Below are positions 25,065 through 33,157 of a DNA stretch of 43,361 nt, piece after piece. The translations under genes and the position numbers were made by a program. The notes below the pieces were generated by a model, which was not told the DNA's origin, did no database searches, and was given only the letters and a program-made list of their open reading frames with translations. This DNA comes from XYB1-FULL-44-23 sp964502885. Lineage in GTDB: Bacteria > Patescibacteriota > Microgenomatia > CAZETR01 > Amesbacteraceae. Position 1 is the first letter of the stretch. The number at the start of each line of letters is the position of its first letter. The stretch is from positions 1 to 43,361 of the forward strand of contig CAZCXU010000008.1 of the NCBI GenBank assembly GCA_964502885.1, read 5' to 3'.

Positions 25065-26471
25065 GTGATCCGTTCCAAATTTATTACTTATTTATTGCTC
25101 CTCATAGTTCTAGGTATTTGGGTTTTCCCCCATTTTTTCTACAAGTTAGGAGCCTCATCGCTTACCAGTTTCGACGAAGCTTGGTACGCTTCCATCGCTA
25201 AAAATATCCGTAGATCTGGAGATCTTTTGCATATGCAATTCAATGGCTCCGGATTTTATGACCACCCCCCAGCAGGCTTCTGGTTAATCTCCCTATCTCA
25301 AACTTTATTTGGCGACAACGAATTTGGTTCCCGTATGGCGGCAGCTATCCTTGGCCTTCTATGCCTTGGTCTGATTTTTCTTCTCGGCACACTCATTTCC
25401 CATCCTGCAGTTGGTCTCGCCTCCGCAATCATACTAAGTAGCTCCCCCTGGTTTATCAGCAGATCCCGTTCAGCAAATCTTGATATATCTCTTACTTTTT
25501 TCTTTTTACTCACTTTTCTGCTCGCAGTTATCATAATCAAAAAATCTTATCCCAAAAAACTTTATCTCCCTCTTTCAATAACCTTTATTCTCTCATTCTC
25601 ATTTCTCCTTCTTACCAAAACTCTTATCCCCTTTACCATTCTCCCCGCTCTCCTCTTTTTGTTTTTATCATCCGCCACTTCACTGCGCCAGTTTCTCTGC
25701 CTGTTTTCCCCACTTCTTGTCTTTATCACTTGGGTATCTCTTCAAATTTCCGTCTATCCGGCTTTTCTCACCAAATACTTCACCATCGGTATTCCCAGAA
25801 TCGAAAAACAGACCACACTTTTCCAAAACCTTCTGCTCACCAAAACTTACCTGCACGAAAGTATCGGCTCAGCATTTAGGCCACTTGCCCTCTCCTTACC
25901 CCTATCGCTCTTTTCTCTCAACAAACCTATTCTGGCCTGTCTCATATTTATCACCATCTTCCTCATACCTTTTGGACTTTCTTCCCGTAGTCAGATCTGG
26001 CATCTGATTCCCGCGATTCCTTTTATTATTCTTGTTTCCCAACACGCCCTCTATTCTCTTTTTCGTTTGCTCACGCTTCGCATCCCCATTCACCCGGCAG
26101 TCCCCTTGCTCCTCTTTTCGTTTTTCATCGCCGCTCCGCAGATTCAGAAAAACTGGCGGGAGTTTATTGATATCCCCGCCTACGTTTCCGACGAAGCTAT
26201 TTTGTCTCAGCTTTCAGCCAGCTATCCTTTCCCCTTATACATAGATGACCGTTTTCTTCCCGCTGCCGTCTACTATTCCGGCAAAACCGTTATCGACACC
26301 CCCACTCCCGATTTCTCAGACTATTTCAAAAAATCTTCCCCCATCTTACTCATCACTCATGACTGGCGCCTCAAATCACTCGGTCCGGAATTTTCTGACC
26401 AACATCAGATTATTGCCACCGACCGGGACAAAATTCTTCTGCTCATTTCCACTTCTCCACAACCGCATTAA
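25065..26471 (+). CDS. PMT/ArnT-like membrane glycosyltransferase (GT83-type)
   Basis: This 468-residue polytopic protein has a first membrane segment followed by the external catalytic loop SFDEAWYASIAKNIRRSGDLL...FYDHPPAGFWLISL. The Asp-Glu pair and DHPP motif are typical of PMT_2/ArnT-like enzymes, which move a sugar from a polyprenyl-phosphate donor to a lipid or protein outside the membrane. About ten further hydrophobic segments and a soluble C-terminal domain (about 370-468) follow. The donor and acceptor are unknown. The leaderless GTG start is set by TATACT 6 nt upstream. Its end overlaps the facing minus-strand gene by 29 bp. Confidence 0.82.
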   Translation: MIRSKFITYLLLLIVLGIWVFPHFFYKLGASSLTSFDEAWYASIAKNIRRSGDLLHMQFNGSGFYDHPPAGFWLISLSQTLFGDNEFGSRMAAAILGLLCLGLIFLLGTLISHPAVGLASAIILSSSPWFISRSRSANLDISLTFFFLLTFLLAVIIIKKSYPKKLYLPLSITFILSFSFLLLTKTLIPFTILPALLFLFLSSATSLRQFLCLFSPLLVFITWVSLQISVYPAFLTKYFTIGIPRIEKQTTLFQNLLLTKTYLHESIGSAFRPLALSLPLSLFSLNKPILACLIFITIFLIPFGLSSRSQIWHLIPAIPFIILVSQHALYSLFRLLTLRIPIHPAVPLLLFSFFIAAPQIQKNWREFIDIPAYVSDEAILSQLSASYPFPLYIDDRFLPAAVYYSGKTVIDTPTPDFSDYFKKSSPILLITHDWRLKSLGPEFSDQHQIIATDRDKILLLISTSPQPH

Positions 26472-26778
26472 CCGGTCCAAAAGCTTTTCCATATGCCCTG
26501 GCCCTCCGATGCGGAAAGGCGATGCTCGAAATCTCTACTTGAAACTTCTTTGCCAATTCATGAATTGTTACCCCCACACAATTTCCCAAAGTTTTATCAT
26601 TAAGATAATCATTTCCCTTAGCTTGCAACTGCTCAGAAAAGCTCCCAGTATCCCAATCTGTTCTGGCGTAAACCTGCAAATACTGGCCCCCCACTAGCAC
26701 TTTTTTTACACCCAACCTTTGCATAATTTCCCTCAGCTTATCCCATTTCTCCTCCTCATTCTCAGCCTTTTCCTTCAA
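26443..26778 (-). CDS. Hypothetical protein, possibly second half of a broken gene
   Basis: 111 residues from TTG 26778 (KWDKLREIMQRLGVKKVLVGGQYLQVY...). It is in the same frame as the preceding 128-residue gene, separated only by one TAA and four sense codons. The protein looks like a continuation: an alpha/beta segment with KKVLVGGQYLQVY as a strand. Either a nonsense mutation split one gene of about 244 codons, or this is a separate gene with a TTG start, for which TACGAT lies 6 nt upstream. No family is recognised. Confidence 0.5.
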   Translation of the reverse strand: MKEKAENEEEKWDKLREIMQRLGVKKVLVGGQYLQVYARTDWDTGSFSEQLQAKGNDYLNDKTLGNCVGVTIHELAKKFQVEISSIAFPHRRARAYGKAFGPVNAVVEKWK

Positions 26779-26790
26779 TTCCCCATCGTA

Positions 26791-27177
26791 TTACACGTCT
26801 GGTGTCGGATAACCCCGATAAGTCGGTACAAGATACACTCCATTTTCAGTACTTTGCAAATTCCGCTTCGCTAAAACTCCTTGCATGTCTCGATAAGCCG
26901 CGCCCCCCTCTTCCAGAAAAATTATCGGTGGTTTCTTTGCCGATTTTGAACAAAGCAATTTTTGCAATGGCTTTAAATAATCATCAATCCTAAAACCATC
27001 ACTGCTATCCAAATCAAAATACGGGTGCACCATCACCCTTACCAATCCACCGAATTTTTCTATTTGTTTTCTCGCTCTCTCCTCTTCCTCATTAGACATG
27101 TTCAACAAATTTGGGAATGCTGCAGTCGGTTCTGGCTCTCGTTTCTCCAAAATCACTGAAATTTCACCCTCACCCAT
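26791..27177 (-). CDS. Hypothetical protein, possibly first half of a broken gene
   Basis: 128 residues. After a variable N-terminus, a segment FGGLVRVMVHPYFDLDSSDGF and KKPPIIFLEEGGAAYRD suggests an alpha/beta fold. HPYFD and EEGG could be ligand residues, but no family is recognised. TAAAAT ends 6 nt before ATG 27177 and contains the TAA stop of the upstream gene. The frame ends in TAA at 26791 and stays open beyond it into the 111-residue ORF. Confidence 0.6.
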   Translation of the reverse strand: MGEGEISVILEKREPEPTAAFPNLLNMSNEEEERARKQIEKFGGLVRVMVHPYFDLDSSDGFRIDDYLKPLQKLLCSKSAKKPPIIFLEEGGAAYRDMQGVLAKRNLQSTENGVYLVPTYRGYPTPDV

Positions 27178-27186
27178 CAGCTGATT

Positions 27187-27696
27187 TTAACGTAGTGTCA
27201 AAACTGTTTCTACAACATTTTCCCACCATCCCTCAACCCCATCCGCTACATTCTCCCACCAGGTTGGATATTTCATCCGCCGTTTTTCCTGATAATACAT
27301 ACTTTTGACTATCTTCAGGGCCATCCGCGCCGCCTTTCTCCTCTCCCTTCCTCGTTCCCGTGTCAATCCTCTCACCCCTTGCTTTTCCATCGCCCACAAC
27401 ACGCCCAAGTGCGCCACCGCAAATACTGCACCCACTTCCGGCAAGACCCCGTTTTCCCAATATTCAGTAGCATCTTCTTCCGCGACCGAAATTACCGCCT
27501 CGCCATTATCACGCCACAATCTTCCCACCTCCCATATTTCTTGCTCGCCCTCATCCCTTTTTACCCGTTGCGCCAACCGCAATTTTGGAAACTCAGCTTC
27601 ATCAATCTTCGTCGCCTCAGCTACTAGTTTCAGCGCCCGTCTAGATTGTTCCCATACACACCCGCTAGCCTCCCCAATTAGTTCAACCCTGCTCAT
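27187..27696 (-). CDS. Helical hypothetical protein
   Basis: This 169-residue soluble protein is rich in Trp, Glu and Arg, and mostly helical (AVISVAEEDATEYWENGVLPEVGAV). No known motif is seen. The ATG at 27696 is chosen because TATAAT ends 9 nt upstream. A start at 27738 would lie before the promoter. The TATAAT box includes the TAA stop of the small membrane protein upstream. Confidence 0.6.
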   Translation of the reverse strand: MSRVELIGEASGCVWEQSRRALKLVAEATKIDEAEFPKLRLAQRVKRDEGEQEIWEVGRLWRDNGEAVISVAEEDATEYWENGVLPEVGAVFAVAHLGVLWAMEKQGVRGLTRERGRERRKAARMALKIVKSMYYQEKRRMKYPTWWENVADGVEGWWENVVETVLTLR

Positions 27697-27706
27697 CTGC
27701 CGCGAA

Positions 27707-27895
27707 TTATAGCCCACCCTTGAGGAAAAACAGTCCAAACGCCACCACAGCCAGAAAGATTATTCCCATAATCATGCTCGTCCATCCGGACTCATAGTGT
27801 GTCATTTTATACATCCCCTCGCTCACCAGTGTCAGTCCAAACAAAGTTGGCAATGCCAGCATTACATAAAACATTTGTGATTCAGCACTTCCCAT
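27707..27895 (-). CDS. Small membrane protein (62 residues)
   Basis: Two hydrophobic segments (about 9-27 and 38-58) are joined by a short polar loop (YKMTHYESGW), giving a small hairpin membrane protein. The family is unknown. It follows the Fic gene by about 20 nt in the same direction and may be co-transcribed. The upstream sequence is A-rich with no clear Shine-Dalgarno. Confidence 0.55.
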   Translation of the reverse strand: MGSAESQMFYVMLALPTLFGLTLVSEGMYKMTHYESGWTSMIMGIIFLAVVAFGLFFLKGGL

Positions 27896-27916
27896 ATTTT
27901 TTTACGTTAATTGACA

Positions 27917-29023
27917 TTATTTTTTAAGCACATATTTAGCAGCTTTAGTCGAACCTCTTTTAGCAATCACCGACTTTTCCATCAGATATTTCATGTCCCG
28001 CAAAATCGTATCTTCAGATACCATTGGTAGTACTCCACGGGCTTCCCCCATCCCCATCTCCCCGTTGGCATTCAGGTATTCCACTATCTTCATCTGTCGT
28101 TCCGACAAACTCACCTGTTTCCCCATTCTCTCCTTAATTCTTATATCCACCGACAACTCCCTCACTTTATCCTTGATTCGATTTAGTTCCGTCGCCAACG
28201 CCCGGGTAAAAACAGTAATCCACGGAGTCAGATCTCTATCTTCCAGCCTAGGAGACTGGTTAGACACTTCCATTAGAGCCCCATAATAGTCGCTGGCGTG
28301 CTTATCAAAATAATCTTCCAAAGCAAAAAACCTCTTAATGTCATACCCCTCTACAAACAAAATCAAAGTCGCCATCGCCCGCGCCGTTCTCCCATTTCCC
28401 TCCACAAACGGATGCACCGCAGCCAGCACATAGTGGGTTATCGCCGCCCGCAATACCGGATGCTCTCTCTTGCCAAAATCACTGTTCACCCACCGGAAAA
28501 AATCATCCATCAAGAAAGGTACCTCCATCGCGTTTGGCGGCCGAAAACCTATCTCTCCTGTAATCGAATTTCGTAAAACTACCTGGCTTTTTCTGAAATG
28601 TCCCACGTCAACTGTCGCCACCACCCTCTCCATCGCAAGTCGATGTATTTCAAAAAGTAATTCTTTCGTATACTCAAAGTTTTCTTCACTGGCTCCCTTT
28701 GTGCCCACTTTTGAAATAAATTCCAGCACATTTCGGTAATTGATCACTTCCTGCACATCACGGGCTCTTGCCACTACTCCTGCATCCTCTGCTCCACTCA
28801 CACTGGTTACCTGTTTTTCCATAATTAATCTCGCTTCCCCCTCAGTCAGGTCGTTTCCCTCCAAAGCAGTTCCATAATGAGCAGCCCTCAATTTGGCATC
28901 ATCCCGGAATTTTGCTTCCCACGCTGGGACCAAAGGCGCATTTGTTATCACCTCTCTGGCCGCCTCCACCACTCCCACATCACGGAGTATCTGTGTCGTT
29001 ATAGTATACTTAGGTACATACAT
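27917..29023 (-). CDS. Fic-family protein with C-terminal winged helix
   Basis: This 368-residue protein probably transfers AMP from ATP to a target hydroxyl. The N-terminal Fic_N-like region contains HYGTALEGNDLT, where the Glu-Gly-Asn resembles the inhibitory (S/T)xxxE(G/N) helix of self-inhibited class II Fic proteins. The Fic motif HPFVEGNGRTAR starts at His204. The C-terminal 70 residues (SLSERQMKIVEYLNANGEMG...LPMVSEDTILRDMKYLMEKSVIAKRG) form a winged helix-turn-helix, so it may also bind DNA. This arrangement is common in solitary bacterial Fic/DUF4172-like proteins. No antitoxin gene lies beside it. Confidence 0.9.
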   Translation of the reverse strand: MYVPKYTITTQILRDVGVVEAAREVITNAPLVPAWEAKFRDDAKLRAAHYGTALEGNDLTEGEARLIMEKQVTSVSGAEDAGVVARARDVQEVINYRNVLEFISKVGTKGASEENFEYTKELLFEIHRLAMERVVATVDVGHFRKSQVVLRNSITGEIGFRPPNAMEVPFLMDDFFRWVNSDFGKREHPVLRAAITHYVLAAVHPFVEGNGRTARAMATLILFVEGYDIKRFFALEDYFDKHASDYYGALMEVSNQSPRLEDRDLTPWITVFTRALATELNRIKDKVRELSVDIRIKERMGKQVSLSERQMKIVEYLNANGEMGMGEARGVLPMVSEDTILRDMKYLMEKSVIAKRGSTKAAKYVLKK

Positions 29024-29076
29024 TCCGTCTAAGAAGTATCTTACGGTAATTTTGCGGTAAATACCACTCCACCACT

Positions 29077-29262
29077 ATGTTTGGCAAACTCCTCAAACTT
29101 CTTTACTCCATCCGTCCGGAACATATCACCAGACAGCGCAAATATTTACCTCAGGTCACTCGTTCGCTGAATTTGTTCAAGGTGCTATTTACCATCACAG
29201 TTATCATTCTCTCCATTGTCCCTTTTCTGATTCTTATAGGAATCTACTCGCTCAATCGTTGA
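29077..29262 (+). CDS. Small single-span membrane protein (61 residues)
   Basis: A basic N-terminal half (RPEHITRQRKYLPQVTR) precedes one strong hydrophobic segment (about 38-57) near the C-terminus. It is divergent from the Fic gene, and its last 19 bp overlap the NAD(P)HX dehydratase gene tail to tail. The candidate -10 (TAAATA) is 13 nt from the ATG. Its shape suggests a real gene, but the family is unknown. Confidence 0.5.
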   Translation: MFGKLLKLLYSIRPEHITRQRKYLPQVTRSLNLFKVLFTITVIILSIVPFLILIGIYSLNR

Positions 29263-30098
29263 TTCATCACCTCAAACACATTTGCAGCCACATCATCGGC
29301 GTTGTAATTGAAACCAACTCTTTCATACAGTACATCGGCAGTCTGTTTGATTACAAAACTTGCCGCAGCAGCTGCAAGAAGTGGCGGGTTTTTAGCAAGT
29401 AGACCCACAGTCAGACCGGCCAATGTATCTCCGGTCCCCCCTTTAGTCAATCCGGCATTCCCCCCCGTCACCTCATAAGTAATCTCTCCATCACTTACAT
29501 AACTTATCGCCCCTTTATACACGATCACACATTTCTGTTTTCTGGCTAGCTCCTTCATCCTTTCAAGCTGAAACTCCTCACCAAACAATATCTGGTATTC
29601 CTTGGCATTGGGCGTCACCACTGCCCCATTAGGTATCCATTTACTATCAACCACCTGCAAGCTTCCTCCATCAATGACCCATTTCTTGTCCGCATATTTC
29701 GACAGCAAATACTGGGTCAGCATTCTGGTTTCCGTACCCGCATGGTCAAACACACCATCATCATTGAATTTTCCCTCACTGCTGTACCGCATCATGCCGG
29801 GACCTATCAGTACTGCATCCGATTTATATATATATTTTTCCACGTCTTCTTTGGGCACCCAGATCAAAGATTTCAGCTGACTGAATAGCGCAGTTTTTTC
29901 TGCTGCTCCTTTATCTGAATCTGGGGTCGCCAGAAAGACATTGTCCACCATCCGCGCCGCAGCCATCATGGCCAAAAGTGGAGCCCCTGTAAACAATTCT
30001 GACCCCCCGATAATCGTGACACTCCCATTATCATCACCGGATGAATTATTATCTGGCCGCCACAAAGTTTTCAGATCAAAACGTTCAAATCTTTTCAC
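29244..30098 (-). CDS. nnrD: ADP/ATP-dependent NAD(P)H-hydrate dehydratase
   Basis: This 284-residue ribokinase-fold enzyme repairs hydrated NAD(P)H. Signatures are SVTIIGGSELFTGAPLLAMMAA, DAVLIGPGM, WVIDGGSL, VVTPNAKEYQILFG and GGNAGLTKGGTGDTLAGL (the anion hole and catalytic Asp). The NnrE epimerase domain often fused to it is absent, so this is the stand-alone kinase-like part. The start is GTG with TAAAAT ending 6 nt upstream. It follows recF by 15 nt. Confidence 0.9.
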   Translation of the reverse strand: MKRFERFDLKTLWRPDNNSSGDDNGSVTIIGGSELFTGAPLLAMMAAARMVDNVFLATPDSDKGAAEKTALFSQLKSLIWVPKEDVEKYIYKSDAVLIGPGMMRYSSEGKFNDDGVFDHAGTETRMLTQYLLSKYADKKWVIDGGSLQVVDSKWIPNGAVVTPNAKEYQILFGEEFQLERMKELARKQKCVIVYKGAISYVSDGEITYEVTGGNAGLTKGGTGDTLAGLTVGLLAKNPPLLAAAAASFVIKQTADVLYERVGFNYNADDVAANVFEVMNQRLSE

Positions 30099-30113
30099 CA
30101 GCGTATTTTAACT

Positions 30114-31127
30114 CTAAAACTGGATTACTCTCCAGTTGTCTGTAGGCAACATGTGTTCGTCTGCAGTGGTCATCACCACCTGTCCGCCATTTGCGATCAG
30201 ATTTCCAATCTCATTCTCAATTTCTTCCCGATGCCGATGGTCAAGCTCAGAAAAAATGTCGTCCAAAAGCCACACCGGCATCTCACCACCCACAGTTAGA
30301 TAGCGCGACTCCATTTTTTTAAGCCACACCACAGCCATTCTCTGCTCCCCTCTGGACCCAAACTTACTCACATCTTTACCTTGCATTTCAACATTAAAAT
30401 CATCCCTATGGGGTCCCACTAAAGTGCTGGCCGCCGCAACCTCCTCTATTTCATACTGAGCCAACCTACCCTCGGAAATTACACTTTTATCGTATACCGC
30501 TGCGTATCTTGTCCCGTTTTCGTTTGCTTTTTTCAAAAAATCCTCCCGCCTCTCTGTCAGGTAATTTCCGTTTTTGATAAGCAATTTGTCCCAAAACCAC
30601 AATTGCCCTCTCTCCGCCTCTCCCTCTCTGATTTTTTCAAGAATCTTATTCCTCTGTCTCACCCCCTTCTCATAGCTGATCAGGCTTCTCCGGTATTCAC
30701 GGTCCACCTGCGAGATCACAAAGTCCAAATACCTCCGCCTGATCGATGGACTTCCGGTTATCAGATCCAGGTCTGCCGGGCCAAATAGCACTATCCGCAA
30801 ATGGCCCAAAAAATCAATCAACCGTCTGGGAACTCCGTTTACCAAAAACCTTTTCCTGGCTCCAGCTATTTCCCCATTTGTCAGAATAATGTTCAACTCA
30901 TCTTTGTCTGTCTCAATAGATACCGTTGCCGTCTGTTCGTTGTATCGCACCATCTCCACATCACTATCGGCCCGAAAACTTTTTCCTACTCCTGCAAGAT
31001 AGACGGCCTCTAGTATATTTGTCTTACCGCTGCCATTCTCCCCTACTATCACCGTCTTTTCCGACAAGTCCATCTGTCTATCGGCATGATTTCGAAAATT
31101 TTTCAAACAGATTTTTACTGCCCGCAT
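30114..31127 (-). CDS. recF: RecF recombination mediator
   Basis: This 337-residue SMC-like ATPase loads RecA at gapped DNA. Walker A is VGENGSGKT (Lys35), the signature region is STLVGPHRDDF followed by FGSRGEQRM, and Walker B is WLLDDIFSELD. The N-terminus (KICLKNFRNHADRQMDL) is typical. The length is a little short of E. coli RecF (357). Unlike many bacteria, it is not beside dnaN or gyrB here. The ATG at 31127 has TAAAAT ending 6 nt upstream, and the promoter faces the divergent PHP gene. Confidence 0.95.
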   Translation of the reverse strand: MRAVKICLKNFRNHADRQMDLSEKTVIVGENGSGKTNILEAVYLAGVGKSFRADSDVEMVRYNEQTATVSIETDKDELNIILTNGEIAGARKRFLVNGVPRRLIDFLGHLRIVLFGPADLDLITGSPSIRRRYLDFVISQVDREYRRSLISYEKGVRQRNKILEKIREGEAERGQLWFWDKLLIKNGNYLTERREDFLKKANENGTRYAAVYDKSVISEGRLAQYEIEEVAAASTLVGPHRDDFNVEMQGKDVSKFGSRGEQRMAVVWLKKMESRYLTVGGEMPVWLLDDIFSELDHRHREEIENEIGNLIANGGQVVMTTADEHMLPTDNWRVIQF

Positions 31128-31172
31128 CTGCCTATTTTACCCCTAGCCATCATATATATAATTATGCGACGT

Positions 31173-31886
31173 ATGATTTCCGGATTTTCCCGATGCGCAG
31201 AGCTTCACTGTCACACATTTCAAGCACTTCTTATGTTCAAAATTCCTTACTTTTATGAATGCTGCATTTCGCCTCGTGATTTGCTTACGAATTGTCTGGA
31301 AAAAAATATCAGCATCCTGGCCATTACCGATCACGATACTATGTCCGGCTATCATCAGGCAAAAGAAATAATCACCAAAGAAAAACTGCCAATTCTCCTT
31401 ATTCCTGCTTGCGAAGTCTCCGCCAAAGAAGGCCACATTTTGGCTTATGGCATCTCCAACCCACCCACTCCCCACCGACCAGCGTCCGAAATTGTTGCCG
31501 ACATTCACGCACAAGGCGGTATAGCCATAGCAGCCCACCCTTACTTCCCTATATCCAGCGTCGGTTCTCTTGCCGAAATTCTTCCACTCGACGCCATCGA
31601 GGTTTTTAATTCCATAATTCCACCTGCCTTCAATCATCCTGCCAAACACACTGCCAGAGTCCGCAACCTGCCTGGAATTTCCGGTGGTGACGTACACACC
31701 ATCAGCCAACTTGGAGGCAACTCGGTAATATTTTCTCCATCAGTCAAAACGGTTTCCCAAGTTTTACGAGCACTCAAATCAGGCGATTTCACCATAAAAA
31801 CCACGCACACCCCCGCCATTTCCTTTCTGTTTCACCAGCTTCTGGACAATCTCCGCCTTCACTTCTGGCACCGCGGGCAAAAATAG
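31173..31886 (+). CDS. PHP-domain phosphoesterase
   Basis: In this 237-residue protein the PHP metal-binding motifs appear in order: CAELHCHTFQ (His12, His14), ILAITDHDTMSGY, the Glu in ACEVSAKEGHILAYG, AIAAHPYF and ISGGDVHT. It resembles YciV/RNase AM-like or TrpH-type phosphoesterases acting on nucleotides or short RNA. The ATG at 31173 is favoured because TATAAT (31157-31162) ends 10 nt before it. The open frame extends left to 31086 but overlaps the divergent recF start. The end overlaps mutM by 28 bp. Confidence 0.88.
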   Translation: MISGFSRCAELHCHTFQALLMFKIPYFYECCISPRDLLTNCLEKNISILAITDHDTMSGYHQAKEIITKEKLPILLIPACEVSAKEGHILAYGISNPPTPHRPASEIVADIHAQGGIAIAAHPYFPISSVGSLAEILPLDAIEVFNSIIPPAFNHPAKHTARVRNLPGISGGDVHTISQLGGNSVIFSPSVKTVSQVLRALKSGDFTIKTTHTPAISFLFHQLLDNLRLHFWHRGQK

Positions 31887-32728
31887 GTGCCCCGCCCACC
31901 CATAGTCATTCGCTCGATTACTCCCCCATCTTTTCGCAAGCAAGCCTCACCCTCCCGATCATACGTCCGAAAATGATCTTGATAACTACCTCCCAACCCA
32001 TGCAAATCAATATACTTCGCATCTGCCGCGGTCGCCCCGCCATATTTTATCCCCTCATTAAGAACTTTGATTATCCCTCCATGCAACTTCTTATATTCCT
32101 CCATCGTCAATGTGTTAGCCGCTCTTGTTGGTAGTATTCCCGCTTCCCAACATGCATCATTTGCATAAATATTCCCCACTCCGGATATTAATTCCTGATC
32201 CATTATGGCAATTTTTATCGGCCTTTTCGTTTTTCTGATTCTTGCAGCCAACTCTTCACCGTCAATCACAAACGGTTCCGGTCCCAATCCTACAAGAAAC
32301 TTCTCCTTTTCAATGTCTTCAGTTCTGCCCGCTTTTACCCATCCAAACATTCTTTGGTCGTTAAAATACAGTTTTTCTTTTTCTAATTCAAAAATTACTC
32401 GTGTATGTGCACTGGGCAGATTTCCGAAAAAATCTGCAGTAGGATGACCTCCGGCAATTCTGTCTTTATATGTACCCCCCTCTCCATCCCGATCGAGAAC
32501 TAATTGCCCTGACATTTTAAAATGAAACGCCATACTCAGTCCCTCATCAAAATCCACAATCAATACTTTCGCCATTCGCCTTACTCCCCTAATTCGCTTT
32601 CCAACCAGTCGTTGTATATCTCCCTGCACCGTCCGCGCGTTTCTCACTTCAATTTTTTTTATCCTCTGTCCCGGCAACACCCTGCTGAGTTGGAGTTTGA
32701 CAGTCTCAACCTCAGGTAACTCTGGCAT
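31859..32728 (-). CDS. mutM: Formamidopyrimidine-DNA glycosylase (Fpg), altered zinc finger
   Basis: This 289-residue enzyme removes oxidised purines such as 8-oxoguanine. The N-terminus PELPEVETV carries the catalytic Pro and Glu, AKVLIVDF holds the conserved Lys, and ISGVGNIYANDACWEAGILP is the helix-two-turn-helix. The zinc finger is unusual: GEACLRKDGGVIERM has only one Cys where CxxC is expected, while the second pair (FCPRCQK) is intact. TATTAT ends 9 nt before the ATG. It faces the PHP gene. Confidence 0.93.
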   Translation of the reverse strand: MPELPEVETVKLQLSRVLPGQRIKKIEVRNARTVQGDIQRLVGKRIRGVRRMAKVLIVDFDEGLSMAFHFKMSGQLVLDRDGEGGTYKDRIAGGHPTADFFGNLPSAHTRVIFELEKEKLYFNDQRMFGWVKAGRTEDIEKEKFLVGLGPEPFVIDGEELAARIRKTKRPIKIAIMDQELISGVGNIYANDACWEAGILPTRAANTLTMEEYKKLHGGIIKVLNEGIKYGGATAADAKYIDLHGLGGSYQDHFRTYDREGEACLRKDGGVIERMTMGGRGTYFCPRCQK

Positions 32729-32756
32729 ATTTTATGAATAATAACATCTACCATGA

Positions 32757-33146
32757 CTACTGCCCGACCTCTTTCATCCCAATCGCCACCACACCGAAAG
32801 TTTCCAATTTCCTCGCGTACTCGGCCCCCCATCGCATCTTCAAATTGTCAAACAGACTGATCAGCTCTTTGGCATTTTTTATGCCGGGATAAATCTTACC
32901 CGGATCTTCATGCTCTGCCATAGCCGCCACCGAATCGTAAATGTGCACAAATGTCACCTCCCGTTCAATTCTTCTTTTTGTATCCAACGAAACCAATACC
33001 AATTTGTCACCCACGGCAATTTGACTGTAATTCTTTTTCTTGTCCTTGTTTATCGGCCGGGTTTCGATAGTCTTTAACCCCCGCTCCACCATGTGAAAAA
33101 TATCATCTCGGCTTTGGTATGAACCAAACTTTAAAAGCCATCTCAT
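32757..33146 (-). CDS. ASCH-domain protein
   Basis: This 129-residue protein carries the ASCH (PUA-related) core: GLKTIETRPINKDKKKNYSQIAVGDKLVLVS, with the conserved GxKxxExR pattern, then a strand-rich REVTFVHIYDS and a helical end. ASCH domains bind RNA or nucleoside-type ligands. Some cleave modified nucleosides or RNA, but no activity can be assigned here. TAGAAT ends 8 nt before the ATG (TAGAATGGTGGGGC). Confidence 0.72.
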   Translation of the reverse strand: MRWLLKFGSYQSRDDIFHMVERGLKTIETRPINKDKKKNYSQIAVGDKLVLVSLDTKRRIEREVTFVHIYDSVAAMAEHEDPGKIYPGIKNAKELISLFDNLKMRWGAEYARKLETFGVVAIGMKEVGQ

Positions 33147-33157
33147 GCCCCACCATT

